Counted from the stretch's first letter, positions 35,846 through 45,094 are shown. The stretch: DNA of 64,000 nucleotides from Candidatus Stramentimicrobium fermentans (GCA_012520575.1 JAAYOB010000009.1:20831-84830), one strand, 5' to 3'. The notes: generated from the sequence alone by a model not told the origin. Translations and numbers: made by a program.

Positions 35846-36430
35846 TCAACTTTCCTGATGGGGAAAGAAATAAAATCCGAATATGCTTACTGCTATTATC
35901 CCCCAAATGGGATGTATCTTCAGAACGCCTATTATGGTTAGTCCTAATATAAAGCCAACTACCTGCTGCCACTTACCTAGCGACCTCTTGCCGAAACTAA
36001 GACCGGCAAAGGCTAATTGTCCGGCAACTGCAATGGCACAGCCACGCAGAAAAGCGGCAACTTTAGGATATTTAAAAAATGGAGATAGGAACCAGACAAC
36101 TAATAAAATGACTGTGAAAGAGGGCAAGATGGTCCCCAGAACTGCTGCAGCCAAACCTTGCTTGCCTGCCAGACGGCGTCCTAAGAGATAGGCAGTATTG
36201 ACCGCTATGGCACCGGGAATGGCAGTTGCCAGAGAAACAAAGGAATAAAAATCACAATCATCCAGCCATTTCTGCTTATGTACAATTTCATGCCTCATGA
36301 CCGGCAGCATTGCCAATCCACCGCCCAGAGTAAATAGTCCAACCCGAAAGAAAGTCCAGAAGATAGATAGTACGCTAATCTTTTCCGGTACCCTGTATTC
36401 TTTTTTAATTTCAGCCTGCTTAGTGTCCAT
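35846..36430 (-). CDS. Chromate transporter (CHR family), first half-protein
   Basis: A 194-residue membrane protein of the CHR family with FFRVGLFTLGGGLAMLPVMR near the N-terminus and AIPGAIAVNTAYLLGRRLAG as the second conserved loop (here PGA instead of PGP). It pairs with the half-protein encoded just downstream. No good ribosome site lies before the ATG at 36430. The upstream neighbour is the B12 activation-domain protein, 190 bases away. Confidence 0.87.
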   Translation of the reverse strand: MDTKQAEIKKEYRVPEKISVLSIFWTFFRVGLFTLGGGLAMLPVMRHEIVHKQKWLDDCDFYSFVSLATAIPGAIAVNTAYLLGRRLAGKQGLAAAVLGTILPSFTVILLVVWFLSPFFKYPKVAAFLRGCAIAVAGQLAFAGLSFGKRSLGKWQQVVGFILGLTIIGVLKIHPIWGIIAVSIFGFYFFPHQES

Positions 36431-36620
36431 TTTTGTTTTGTACCATATCTTATTTATTTTTAAGCTTCGTTCCTTTTCCTGTGATTGCTAATTAAAATCT
36501 AAAACTTTTTGTTTCGAATAAATAAATATAATAATGACCTTTATCTGCAATGTCTTTCTCTAAGACCAAATCACATAAAGAAAACAACAGTTAAAATTTT
36601 AACCTTACTCCGTTCAAATT

Positions 36621-37406
36621 TCAAGAATAATTCAATTTTATATGGTTGGGCCGCTTTTCTTCTTTCTTTCGAAAAGGACAATCGAGCAAGGAGCAATAAC
36701 GACAGGTGAGTTCATCCCGAAAGGAATGAACCAGGTTATACCCCATTCCCCTGATCCAGGAAAGGGATTTGGAAGGCTGCATCATATAGGAAGAATTTAA
36801 GGTAACATCTATTCTTTCCGGTCCAAGAATGGTAAATACTTTTTGTTGTTCCTTTATATCCCAATCATTGGAACCTGGTTCAAAATAGCGAGAAAACTGA
36901 AAGCCATACTGTTTGTTTTCCTCTTCCAAAAAGTGGTTAAGCCATTGGCCCGCCATTTTCACAGCAACCGTTCCGGCAGCATCTAACACCATGGCCCTGA
37001 GAGGCTGGTTTTGCTTGAATCTTTCCTTAATATATTCTTCTACTTTTGCACCAATAGTCACAACCGCAAAAAGAAGATATTGGCTATTTTGCAAAAAATT
37101 GATAACCTTTTTATTTACTGAAAACTGATAATTTTGTTCAGTGGTAATTGCGCCATCTACGGCAAGAGACTTGACAGTTAGAAAACGATAAATTCCTTTA
37201 CTTTCCAGTAATGGATAAAGCTGTTCAATTTCTTCCCTGACTATGTTTTTTAAATCCGGACGGACATCATTATTTAATTCTATTCGATAACCCAGATATC
37301 GATATACCTCTTCCTCGGCAATCTTTATAGGTATTTCTTTTTTTATCTTTGTTTCTATCATCTCAATTATACTTTTCCGGTCAAGTCTGAATTCTTTTTT
37401 AAGCAA
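36621..37406 (-). CDS. Stand-alone methionine synthase B12 activation-domain protein
   Basis: A 261-residue protein resembling the AdoMet-binding reactivation domain of MetH. The region RYFEPGSNDWDIKEQQKVF is the R.PGY-type motif of that domain, SSYMMQPSKSLSWIRGMG is its second core, and CRYCSLLDCPFR near the end is the iron-sulfur/zinc-like cysteine tail found in separate activation proteins. It would reduce and remethylate oxidised cob(II)alamin, for methionine synthase or another corrinoid protein. It follows the homocysteine methyltransferase-domain gene by 28 bases. The TTG start at 37406 has no strong ribosome site, suggesting coupling to its upstream neighbour. Confidence 0.85.
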   Translation of the reverse strand: MLKKEFRLDRKSIIEMIETKIKKEIPIKIAEEEVYRYLGYRIELNNDVRPDLKNIVREEIEQLYPLLESKGIYRFLTVKSLAVDGAITTEQNYQFSVNKKVINFLQNSQYLLFAVVTIGAKVEEYIKERFKQNQPLRAMVLDAAGTVAVKMAGQWLNHFLEEENKQYGFQFSRYFEPGSNDWDIKEQQKVFTILGPERIDVTLNSSYMMQPSKSLSWIRGMGYNLVHSFRDELTCRYCSLLDCPFRKKEEKRPNHIKLNYS

Positions 37407-37434
37407 TTTATTTTAAGAAAAGGGAATGGGCTGC

Positions 37435-38358
37435 CTATGGTGTTTTTTTAACCTTTTGAACTATTGCCCTGATATGTTCCGGGGTTGTTCCGCAACAACC
37501 TCCGATGATATTTATTCCAAGCTGTATATATTTTTCTGTATATTCTGCCATCTCTTGTGGAGTAGCGGGATATACTTCCTTGTTATTCTCCAGGTAAGGA
37601 ATCCCAGCATTAGGCTTAACCAATAAAGGTGCATCAGTAATCCCTCTCATTTTTGCTACTACTTTATAGAGAACATCGGGTCCGCTGCCGCAATTAGCCC
37701 CCACTCCATCGGCTCCCTCTTGAAACAGCACTTCAATAGTTTTCTCCGGAGTTATGCCATAAATAGTTCTCAAGCTTTCATCAAAACTCATGGAGGCAAA
37801 TACCGGTAAATCACTGTTTTCCTTTACCGCCTTAAGAGCTATTTTGATTTCATCTAGATTGTAAAAGGTTTCCAGCAATATAAAATCTACCTCAGTCGAT
37901 GCTAAAGCATTAACCTGTTCCCGATATGCTTTTAGAACTTCTTCCTTTTTTACCGTTCCATAGGGTTCTAAAATTTCGCCGGTGGGACCGATCGATCCGG
38001 CTACAAAGAGCGGTACTATATTAATTTTTTGAAAATCCTCAATTGCTGCCTCCGCCAACTCCACTGACTTTATATTAATCTCTGACAGTCGGTCTCTTAA
38101 GCCATATTTTTGAAGTTTTAAACCATTTGCCCCAAAGGTATTGGTCAATATAATATCCGTACCGGCTTCCAGATAAGAGGTATGTATTTCTTTTACCGCA
38201 TCAGGATTGATAATATTAAACATTTCCGGACATTCTCCTGCTTTTAAACCATATTGCTGGAGCATAGTCCCCATTGCTCCATCCATAACCATAGTTTTTT
38301 GTCCTAACTGATCTAAGAATGCACTTTTGAATCCCTTTTTCTCTTCCTCTATCAACAC
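37435..38358 (-). CDS. Homocysteine S-methyltransferase domain protein (split MetH-type)
   Basis: About 307 residues, matching only the N-terminal zinc barrel of MetH. Motifs: VMDGAMGTMLQQYGLK near the start, LTNTFGANGLKLQKYG, GSIGPTGEILEP, a zinc Cys in GANCGSGPD and the CC pair in IIGGCCGTTPEHIR. The pterin and cobalamin domains are absent, so those would be encoded elsewhere, and the activation domain is the next gene. The annotated start is chosen at the GTG 38358, five bases after GGGGAGG; ATG 38376 precedes that site and is unlikely. TTG 38355 is an alternative. Confidence 0.88.
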   Translation of the reverse strand: MLIEEEKKGFKSAFLDQLGQKTMVMDGAMGTMLQQYGLKAGECPEMFNIINPDAVKEIHTSYLEAGTDIILTNTFGANGLKLQKYGLRDRLSEINIKSVELAEAAIEDFQKINIVPLFVAGSIGPTGEILEPYGTVKKEEVLKAYREQVNALASTEVDFILLETFYNLDEIKIALKAVKENSDLPVFASMSFDESLRTIYGITPEKTIEVLFQEGADGVGANCGSGPDVLYKVVAKMRGITDAPLLVKPNAGIPYLENNKEVYPATPQEMAEYTEKYIQLGINIIGGCCGTTPEHIRAIVQKVKKTP

Positions 38359-38454
38359 AGACACCTCCCCAGGCATTATTTTAAATTTTTCATATTGTTA
38401 TAAAATGAATTAATTTGATATTCCCATCTTAACTATTGCACTAGATATAGAATA

Positions 38455-40176
38455 TTATTTCTTTTTCAAGCGTTCTTTAAGTTTTTTCAGAGAAAGGGTA
38501 TTTAAGAGGTTTGCTTTTTCCAGCCACCCTCTTCTGGCTATTGCCAGACCATAGCGCATCTGGTCTAAGCTGGAAGTCTGGTGTGCATCGGTACCTATAG
38601 CCAGCATTACACTCTGTTCTTTGGCACTCTTGACATAAATATCATGTAAATCCATTCTCTCGGGAGATGAATTAATCTCCAGTGCCGTTTTAGTCCGGGC
38701 AGCTATCCGGATAATTTCCTGTATATCTATATCGAATGGTTCCCGATAACCGATAATTCTACCAGTAGGATGGGCAATAATATCCACGTAGGGATTTTCC
38801 ATTGCCCTTCTATAACGTTCGGTCAGTAGCGCTCTTTTCTGTTTGAGGTTGGAATGTACTGCTGCAATGACTATATCCAGCTTTTTTAATATATCATCGG
38901 AAATATCCAGTGAACCGTCAGATTTAATGTCAACCTCTATTCCTTTTAGAACCGTTATGCCCTCGATATCCCGGTTGATTTCATTAATTCTCTTTATCTG
39001 CTCCAGCAACTTTACTTCATCCAATCCCCCGGCAATATGCAGTGATTGAGAATGGTCGGTAACAGCAATATATTGGTATCCTCTTTGCTTGGCTGCTGCT
39101 GCCATCTCCTTAATAGAATTTAACCCATCACTATAATCGGTATGGGTATGCAGGTCCCCTTTTATATCATTTAATTCTACCGGTATCGGCAAGGTACTGT
39201 GCCGGGCAGCCTCAAATTCACCCATATCCTCTCTCAGTTCGGGCATAATGTAGTGTAATCCTAATATTTCATAAATCTCATTTTCATCATCGCCGCCAAT
39301 CTTCTTATCACCCTTAACCTGAAAAATTCCATACTCATTAATCTTTAAGCCTCTCTTTACCGCCATCTCCCTTAAGCGGACATTATGTGCCTGAGAGCCG
39401 GTAAAATAGAGCAGCGCAGTACCAAAGCTATCCGGAGATACTACCCTCAAATCTACTTGCATATTCTGTTTAGTTAATATTGCAGATTTGGTCAATCCTT
39501 CGGCCAACACTTCTTTTGTCTGAGGCAAATTAATAAATTTTTCCATGATTTTCTCAGGCTTCAAAGAGCTAATCAGAATATCTATATCTTTAATGGTATC
39601 CTTCCCTCGCCTCAGACTGCCGGCAATGCTAATTTGGTCTACACAAGGCAAAGATTTGAGCTCCCTTACTATCTCCTCTGCTATCGGCAGAGCAATTCCC
39701 AGGGGGCTCCTCTGTTCTCTTCTCTTATATAACTCTATCCCTCTTAAAATATTTTCTTCTGCTTTTTTGCCCATGCCGTACAGACTTTGCAGCTGATGGG
39801 CAAGTGCTGCTTTCTCCAGTTTTTCTACACTATCAATACCCAATTCCTCATAAAACAGCTTTGCCTTACGAGGTCCTATATCAGGGATATTGAGCAATTC
39901 TAACACTCCTGCAGGAATCTTCTCTTTTAGTTTTTCATAGTATTCTAATCTTCCTGTTTCTATCAATTCTCCAATTTTTTGAGCAATGGCAGTGCCAACT
40001 CCCGGAATTTCATTCAGTCTTCCCGATTTATAAAGCGTTTCTGCCTCCATAGGCATATTTTCCAAGGTGTCGGCTACTCGTTCATAAGCCCTTATCTTGA
40101 AAACATTATCATTTTGTATCTTTAATATTTTGGTAATATTACCAAAAATATATGCTAATTCAGCATTTTTAACCAT
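38455..40176 (-). CDS. polX: DNA polymerase X with PHP domain
   Basis: A 573-residue bacterial PolX for gap-filling DNA repair. Helix-hairpin-helix segments lie near the N-terminus (EIPGVGTAIAQKIGELI), the nucleotidyl-transferase core has IAGSLRRGKDTIKDIDILI with the paired aspartates and a third acidic residue in QVDLRVV, and the C-terminal PHP domain (from about 335) carries GDLHTHTDYSDG, the AVTDHSQ metal motif and IGTDAHQ. The PHP domain gives 3'-5' exonuclease or AP-endonuclease activity in relatives. The ATG at 40176 follows GAGATAAGCC. Confidence 0.95.
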   Translation of the reverse strand: MVKNAELAYIFGNITKILKIQNDNVFKIRAYERVADTLENMPMEAETLYKSGRLNEIPGVGTAIAQKIGELIETGRLEYYEKLKEKIPAGVLELLNIPDIGPRKAKLFYEELGIDSVEKLEKAALAHQLQSLYGMGKKAEENILRGIELYKRREQRSPLGIALPIAEEIVRELKSLPCVDQISIAGSLRRGKDTIKDIDILISSLKPEKIMEKFINLPQTKEVLAEGLTKSAILTKQNMQVDLRVVSPDSFGTALLYFTGSQAHNVRLREMAVKRGLKINEYGIFQVKGDKKIGGDDENEIYEILGLHYIMPELREDMGEFEAARHSTLPIPVELNDIKGDLHTHTDYSDGLNSIKEMAAAAKQRGYQYIAVTDHSQSLHIAGGLDEVKLLEQIKRINEINRDIEGITVLKGIEVDIKSDGSLDISDDILKKLDIVIAAVHSNLKQKRALLTERYRRAMENPYVDIIAHPTGRIIGYREPFDIDIQEIIRIAARTKTALEINSSPERMDLHDIYVKSAKEQSVMLAIGTDAHQTSSLDQMRYGLAIARRGWLEKANLLNTLSLKKLKERLKKK

Positions 40177-40482
40177 GGCTTATCTCTTCGAATTAATTCT
40201 AATTCCAATTTTTGTTTTTATTATCATACCATAAAAGGAATAAAATATTTCAATTTCTCCCCAAAGGTCTCAGTCTGCTTGTCTATAGCAAGTGAGCGTG
40301 TTAAAATATAACATTAGGGTATATCTAAGCGATAATATCAAATGCCTTTTAATACTCTTGCCTTTATAAACAAGTAATAAGCTGAACTAATTGTTTTTAA
40401 ATCTGACTAGATTTTTAAAATGGTTTTTTAGCCTAAAATATATATAAATTATTCTCATTACAGATTTTCTCGAGGTTTCCCA
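40177..40482. other. Divergent intergenic region of polX and the uracil-DNA glycosylase gene
   Basis: AT-rich gap of 306 bases between divergent repair genes. TTGTCT and TAAAAT with a 17-base spacer near 40280-40310 on the plus strand are a weak promoter candidate. I see no gene. Confidence 0.4.
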
Positions 40483-41097
40483 ATGGATGAAATAACCATT
40501 TCGTTAACCATGGATGAACTTGCCAGTACAATTAAAGATTGCCAGAAATGTGAATTGTACAATACGAGAACTAAGTCGGTGCCGGGGGAAGGCAGCTACA
40601 GCAGCCCGGTCATGTTTGTTGGAGAGGCGCCCGGCAGAGATGAAGACTTACAGGGTAGACCATTTGTGGGCAGGGCGGGACAGTTACTTAGCAAGATATT
40701 GCAGTCAGTTGATATTAAGAGAGAGGATATATTCATCACTAATATTGTGAAATGCAGACCACCGGATAATAGAGACCCTAAGGAAGAAGAGATGGAAACG
40801 TGTCTACCTTATTTGGAGAGTCAAATTGCCCTTATCAATCCCAGAATTATTGTTACTCTGGGCAGTGTACCCACTAAATATCTGCTCAATCGAGAAGAGT
40901 CTATCACCAGGATCAGGGGACAATGGCTCCTATGGACCGGGGGAATCAAAATTTTCCCTATGTTTCACCCCAGTTATCTTTTGAGATATAATCAAGCCAC
41001 ACCGGGCAGCCCTAAAGTACTGACCTGGCGGGATATTAAGGAACTGAAAAGAGAGTTGGATTCTTTAAAAGAAAACAGGGAAAACAGTAAGTATTAA
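40483..41097 (+). CDS. Uracil-DNA glycosylase, family 4 (iron-sulfur)
   Basis: A 204-residue uracil-DNA glycosylase of the type found in thermophiles and anaerobes. The [4Fe-4S] cysteines are in CQKC near residue 20, KCRPP near 88 and ETCLPYL near 105. Motif A is VGEAPGRDEDLQGRPFVG and motif B is MFHPSYLLRY. It removes uracil from DNA in base excision repair, working with PolX and Nth elsewhere in the window. The ATG follows CGAGGTTTCCCA. Confidence 0.94.
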   Translation: MDEITISLTMDELASTIKDCQKCELYNTRTKSVPGEGSYSSPVMFVGEAPGRDEDLQGRPFVGRAGQLLSKILQSVDIKREDIFITNIVKCRPPDNRDPKEEEMETCLPYLESQIALINPRIIVTLGSVPTKYLLNREESITRIRGQWLLWTGGIKIFPMFHPSYLLRYNQATPGSPKVLTWRDIKELKRELDSLKENRENSKY

Positions 41098-41158
41098 AGT
41101 ATTAAATAATTTTAAAATTGAGTAAATTATAATTTGCTGGAATAAGGCAGGTATTCAA

Positions 41159-42253
41159 ATGATAATAAAGGAGCTTGTTACTATTTTAGATACTATTGCC
41201 CCTTTCTTTTTACAGGAAAACTATGATAACAGCGGAGTGCAATTTGCCGATTTAGAGGAAAAAGTCCAAAGGGCATTGCTATGTCTGGATGTTACCGGGG
41301 AAACTATACAAGAGGCTACTGAAAAAAAATGTAATGTTATTATTGCCCATCATCCTCTATTTTTCCTACCACTTAATCGTATCACCAAACAAAACAATCC
41401 CATAGTCTATCAGCTACTATACAATAGGCTCAATCTTATAGCCTTTCATACCAATTTTGATCTGTCGGAAAATGGTTTAAATGACTATTTCGGCAAGCTG
41501 CTCGGGTTGAAAAAGATTGATTGTTTGGAAGAATCTGCAGAAAAAACATTGAAGTTAGCCGTATATGTGCCTGCCCAATACCATGAAAAGCTTTTAGAGG
41601 CCCTTTTCCAAGCAGGTGCGGGAAATATTGGCCATTATAGCGAAACATCATTTTCAGCCTCCGGCAAGGGCTCCTTTAAACCTCTGGAGGGAACCAAGCC
41701 GTTTATCGGAAAAACCGGTGAAAGAAAATCAGTTCTGGAAACAAAGATTGAAACAGTTTTTCAAGAAAGGGATTTAAACAGAGTAATTGATGCTATTTAT
41801 CAAAATCACCCCTATGAAGAACCGGCTTATGATATCTACCATTTAAAAACTAATTCCAAAACCGGAATTGGCCTACTGGCACAATTGCCTTCTGGGCAAA
41901 AGCTAACTGATATCTGCCAAAAGATTAAAGATGATTTAGGCATACCCTATTTGAGGGTAGTGCAAACAGCAAAACAAAAGATTGGCACCATTGCCTTATG
42001 CACTGGCAGCGGCGGCTCGTTACTAGAGCAAGCCATCCAAAAAAAGGCAGACCTCTTTATCACCGGCGATATCAAACATCATGAAGCCTTAAGGGCTCGA
42101 GAAACGGGGCTGAATATAATCGATATTGAACATTTTTATACCGAACGGTATTTTGTCCCGGCCTTGAAGGAACGGTTGGTTGGAGCAGGATTCCCTAAAA
42201 AATTATTATTAGCCAGTGAGAAAATGAATCCCCCTTTTCAGCTTTTCCAATAA
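41159..42253 (+). CDS. Nif3-like dinuclear metal center hexameric protein (NIF3/DUF34 family)
   Basis: A 364-residue NIF3/DUF34 protein (YqfO-like). Metal ligands appear in IIAHHPLFF (two His), FHTNFD near 100, and the C-terminal GDIKHHEALRA and IEHFYTER. A PII-like insert lies about 130-230 (KLAVYVPAQYHEKLLEALF), as in YqfO. The family is a GTP cyclohydrolase I type 2 candidate by annotation, but its true function is unresolved. It is 61 bases after the glycosylase gene and probably co-transcribed. Confidence 0.93.
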   Translation: MIIKELVTILDTIAPFFLQENYDNSGVQFADLEEKVQRALLCLDVTGETIQEATEKKCNVIIAHHPLFFLPLNRITKQNNPIVYQLLYNRLNLIAFHTNFDLSENGLNDYFGKLLGLKKIDCLEESAEKTLKLAVYVPAQYHEKLLEALFQAGAGNIGHYSETSFSASGKGSFKPLEGTKPFIGKTGERKSVLETKIETVFQERDLNRVIDAIYQNHPYEEPAYDIYHLKTNSKTGIGLLAQLPSGQKLTDICQKIKDDLGIPYLRVVQTAKQKIGTIALCTGSGGSLLEQAIQKKADLFITGDIKHHEALRARETGLNIIDIEHFYTERYFVPALKERLVGAGFPKKLLLASEKMNPPFQLFQ

Positions 42254-42290
42254 TTTAGAGCACTTTTTTGTTACGTTTTTTACTTTTTTG

Positions 42291-42508
42291 TTATGGTCCC
42301 GGAATTTCAAAAGCATGCTGTTTCATCTTTATCCACTTTTCTTCTTCTAAACCGACAAGATTACCACAACTGCATCTAATCTCATCTCCCTGATGAACGC
42401 TATAGTCCCGCTTGATTCGGCCTTTCCAGCAATGCCATAGATTTCCCTTACCAATTTTCTGGTATTTGAATATAGCTTTTTACACTTAGCACATTTTACC
42501 GTAATCAT
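42291..42508 (-). pseudogene. Frameshifted zinc-ribbon protein (73 residues)
   Basis: Reading from ATG 42508 (after GGTGAT) gives MITVKCAKCKKLYS, after which the frame is lost. Shifting by one base gives YQKIGKGNLWHCWKGRIKRD, then GDEIRCSCGNLVGLEEEKW and a stop at 42293-42291. Together they make a small zinc-ribbon with two cysteine pairs (CAKC, CSC plus HCW). The length is one base short of 73 codons, so one base is missing in an A run near 42471. It could be a true recent pseudogene or an assembly error. It fills most of the 42254-42565 gap. Confidence 0.6.
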
Positions 42509-42565
42509 ATCACCTATAATAACAAGCTGAGGCCTGCTGAATTACCTTCAGCGAACTTTCAATTT

Positions 42566-43021
42566 TCAGGATGAATACTTACCGGTCATTTTTTCAATTT
42601 CTATCCTTATTATCGCCAACTTATTAATATCATTTTCTGTAACTCTTTTAACCCCCCTATAGTAGTGCTGTATAATGTATTTCAGTGCCTTGATTCTTTC
42701 GGCTTTATCTGATAAAAAATCCGCCCTTCCAAAAATCAAAACACTCTCATATTCCATGGTGCTTTTACATGGAATTAAAGCAGGAATAAATTGTATATTT
42801 TGAACTATACTGATACACACCCGAGGATTTTCTTTTAAAATATCAATCTTTAAGCCCTCTGCTGCTGAGTGCAGATAAATATATTCACCATCAAATCCAA
42901 AATTCATGGTTACTGTGTAAGGTATATTATCCCGACACATTGCTATATTGCAAATACGAGCCTGCTTGATAATATTTTTTATTTTCTCTTGGTCAACTAT
43001 TTCTTTTTCTTTTCTTCTTAT
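42566..43021 (-). CDS. NimA-like pyridoxamine-5-phosphate-oxidase-fold flavoprotein
   Basis: A split-barrel FMN protein of about 151 residues. It has ARICNIAMCRDNIPYTVTMN (first strands), FGFDGEYIYLHSAAEG (FMN contact) and KLAIIRIEIEKMTGKYS at the end, as in the 5-nitroimidazole reductase-like group. Family members usually start MRRKDREI. Here the equivalent is ATA AGA AGA AAA GAA AAA GAA ATA, at 43021. The only upstream canonical codon, GTG 43030-43028, overlaps the Shine-Dalgarno AAGGAG itself, while the ATA is 8 bases beyond it. I therefore place the start at ATA. Likely role: reductive detoxification. Confidence 0.85.
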   Translation of the reverse strand: MRRKEKEIVDQEKIKNIIKQARICNIAMCRDNIPYTVTMNFGFDGEYIYLHSAAEGLKIDILKENPRVCISIVQNIQFIPALIPCKSTMEYESVLIFGRADFLSDKAERIKALKYIIQHYYRGVKRVTENDINKLAIIRIEIEKMTGKYSS

Positions 43022-43059
43022 TGGTTTCACTCCTTATTATCTCTATACGCTATCTAACT

Positions 43060-43860
43060 CTATCGACTTGGTTGTTTTTTCCCTACAGCAGCCATATATA
43101 TAACGAATTGCTTTTGTCCATCAAGGTCTAAAACATTGTTTATCTCATCGTCATCAAAAGCGCCGATAACGCAGACGCCGCAATTGATTGATTCTGCTGA
43201 GAGGTATAGGTTTTGGGCTACATGGCCGGCATCTAAGAAAATATAACGATATCCTCGTTCCTGATATCTCCAGCTCATGCGGTAGATCACCGCCGCCCAG
43301 ATAAAGGTAACCGCAGAATCTCTGATAAAGTCCTGATCTAAACTCGCTGAAACGATTTTATTTACTGTAGAACTATCCTTTTTTAAAACACCCAGCTGAT
43401 GTTCCAGGCTTAAATAACGATAGAGTCCGGGAGCAATTCCCTCCACTCTATTTATTAAAAGAATGGTTTCCAGGGCATGGCGGGCTCCGGCAGAGGGTAC
43501 CGTCCGTCTGGTAGCAACACCGTGGATAACCTCATGGACTCCCTGAGTACACCAAAGCAGATAAGAGAGTTCTTCAATACTAATACTTATCGGCTTGTAA
43601 TAACGTGTGCTCTTTCTTGAATTAATTAGTGAAAGAATATTCGCATTAAATAGGGTTACTTTATCCCATTCCGGTAAGGAAATGACCTCCACTGTATCAG
43701 GATAGGGTAGCTGTAATTCCGGTGCAGCAGCCCCCTTCCTCTGAGCAGAAAGACCCATATTCTGATATTTCGTTTTAAAAATAAATTCTTCTCCGGCGGT
43801 TCTCATATAATCATGCACCTCCTGCATATAGTATTGATTGGGAAATCTTTCTTCTTCCAT
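43060..43860 (-). CDS. SagB-type nitroreductase-family oxidoreductase
   Basis: A 266-residue flavoprotein. Features are SRKSTRYYKPISISIEELSYLL, the FMN-binding RRTVPSAGARHALE (about 140), and a LDAGHVAQNLYLSAESI helix followed by GVCVIGAFDDDEI. These match SagB/ThcOx-type dehydrogenases. Such enzymes can oxidise azolines in modified peptides, but no precursor peptide or cyclodehydratase gene lies nearby, so another nitroreductase role is as likely. The ATG at 43860 lacks a ribosome site and follows GATATAAATAGTTTAT, so the mRNA may have a very short leader. Confidence 0.85.
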   Translation of the reverse strand: MEEERFPNQYYMQEVHDYMRTAGEEFIFKTKYQNMGLSAQRKGAAAPELQLPYPDTVEVISLPEWDKVTLFNANILSLINSRKSTRYYKPISISIEELSYLLWCTQGVHEVIHGVATRRTVPSAGARHALETILLINRVEGIAPGLYRYLSLEHQLGVLKKDSSTVNKIVSASLDQDFIRDSAVTFIWAAVIYRMSWRYQERGYRYIFLDAGHVAQNLYLSAESINCGVCVIGAFDDDEINNVLDLDGQKQFVIYMAAVGKKQPSR

Positions 43861-43906
43861 ATAAACTATTTATATCTATTCAAAACATTACCAAAAACTT
43901 ATTCTC

Positions 43907-45004
43907 TCAAAAAGTATAGCTAAGGCCGATTTTCAAAAAAAGATAGTCTGGTTTTTCAAAAATTACCTTCAAAGAAGAACCCTCATATTTATCGAGCAAT
44001 TCGGTCATTATACCTCCCTGTATTTGCGCCGCGCAATTAGTGCTCAGTTTGTTACTATAAGAGGGCAAGAAAAGTATTTGCCCACTGCTGTAACTATACA
44101 AAACAGATATGCCTATACTGGAAAACTCATCAACCCTATAGGTAGCATTTCCGGCTAAAAGGGTTATATTGTTATTGTTATTTTCCGGCTCTTCCTCTGG
44201 AGCAAATATTACGGACCCGGTAATATTCGGCAATATTGTTCGAGGTATATTTAAATATTCAGCCTGGAGGTAGAGTTGATTGCCCGCCGGAAAGAAGAAA
44301 CTATGGTCTAACCCTGCTAAAAAAGAATTTGCTTTTTCAGTTGAATAATAACCTATGGAGCCGTATACCCCAAAAGATCCGACATCTCCTTTGGCAGTAA
44401 TACCAAAGCGGTAATCATCGGCTGCACCGGGGCTTATATGTTCTAGAATGTAGTGGGCGGTTATATCAAAATCATTTATCAAAGCTCTTCCCCTTAAACC
44501 AATCTTCCAGTCACGAGCATCTCCGGGGTTAGAAACTACCAGGGATATACTGGTATTCCAGTTAAGGGGACAATAAGCTTCCAGAGCATTCTGATATTTC
44601 ACGCTAAACTCTTGCTCTAAAGCTAGAGCCCCTAATTCGTAATCTACCGGATTCAACAAAGAACCAAAAGACCAGGAGATGGGTTGCCTTCCTATAGTGA
44701 GGTGTAACTTTTTAAATTTATGTTTCCAGTACAATTTTTTCCAAAAATAACCTGTCTGACCTTCTGTTACACCGGCAAAAAGATGGGCGGCACATTTAAT
44801 TTCATTGTCTTTCCAAGAAGGTACAAATAATTCCAGATCGAGGCTCGTTTCAGGCAGCAAAGAGAATCCGGCCTCTTCCGTATAAAAAGCAGTAAAAGAG
44901 GACTTTAATTCCCCTCCCAAGGTAATTTCACTGGCTATTCCTATAATACTATGACTATGGGCAAAAAAGATTAGTATTACAATATAATAGCTCAGTCTCT
45001 TCAT
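43907..45004 (-). CDS. Outer-membrane beta-barrel protein
   Basis: A 365-residue exported protein with a signal peptide (about 1-25, ending IGIAS). The rest alternates polar and aromatic residues in many short amphipathic strands, ending LSYTF; a terminal phenylalanine is the assembly signal of outer-membrane barrels. A GRQPISWSFGSLLNPVDYE motif resembles segments in alginate/DUF1302-like porins. No specific substrate is apparent. AAGGAATGGG lies well before the ATG. Its leader contains the 19-base motif shared with the RRM leader. It shows that the organism has an outer membrane. Confidence 0.75.
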   Translation of the reverse strand: MKRLSYYIVILIFFAHSHSIIGIASEITLGGELKSSFTAFYTEEAGFSLLPETSLDLELFVPSWKDNEIKCAAHLFAGVTEGQTGYFWKKLYWKHKFKKLHLTIGRQPISWSFGSLLNPVDYELGALALEQEFSVKYQNALEAYCPLNWNTSISLVVSNPGDARDWKIGLRGRALINDFDITAHYILEHISPGAADDYRFGITAKGDVGSFGVYGSIGYYSTEKANSFLAGLDHSFFFPAGNQLYLQAEYLNIPRTILPNITGSVIFAPEEEPENNNNNITLLAGNATYRVDEFSSIGISVLYSYSSGQILFLPSYSNKLSTNCAAQIQGGIMTELLDKYEGSSLKVIFEKPDYLFLKIGLSYTF

Positions 45005-45094
45005 TATCTTTTACCCATTCCTTATTCTAATACTTTAGTTGTTGGCTACACTATTGAAGAGATTAGTATAAATTTATTAGCTAAAACCTGTGGT

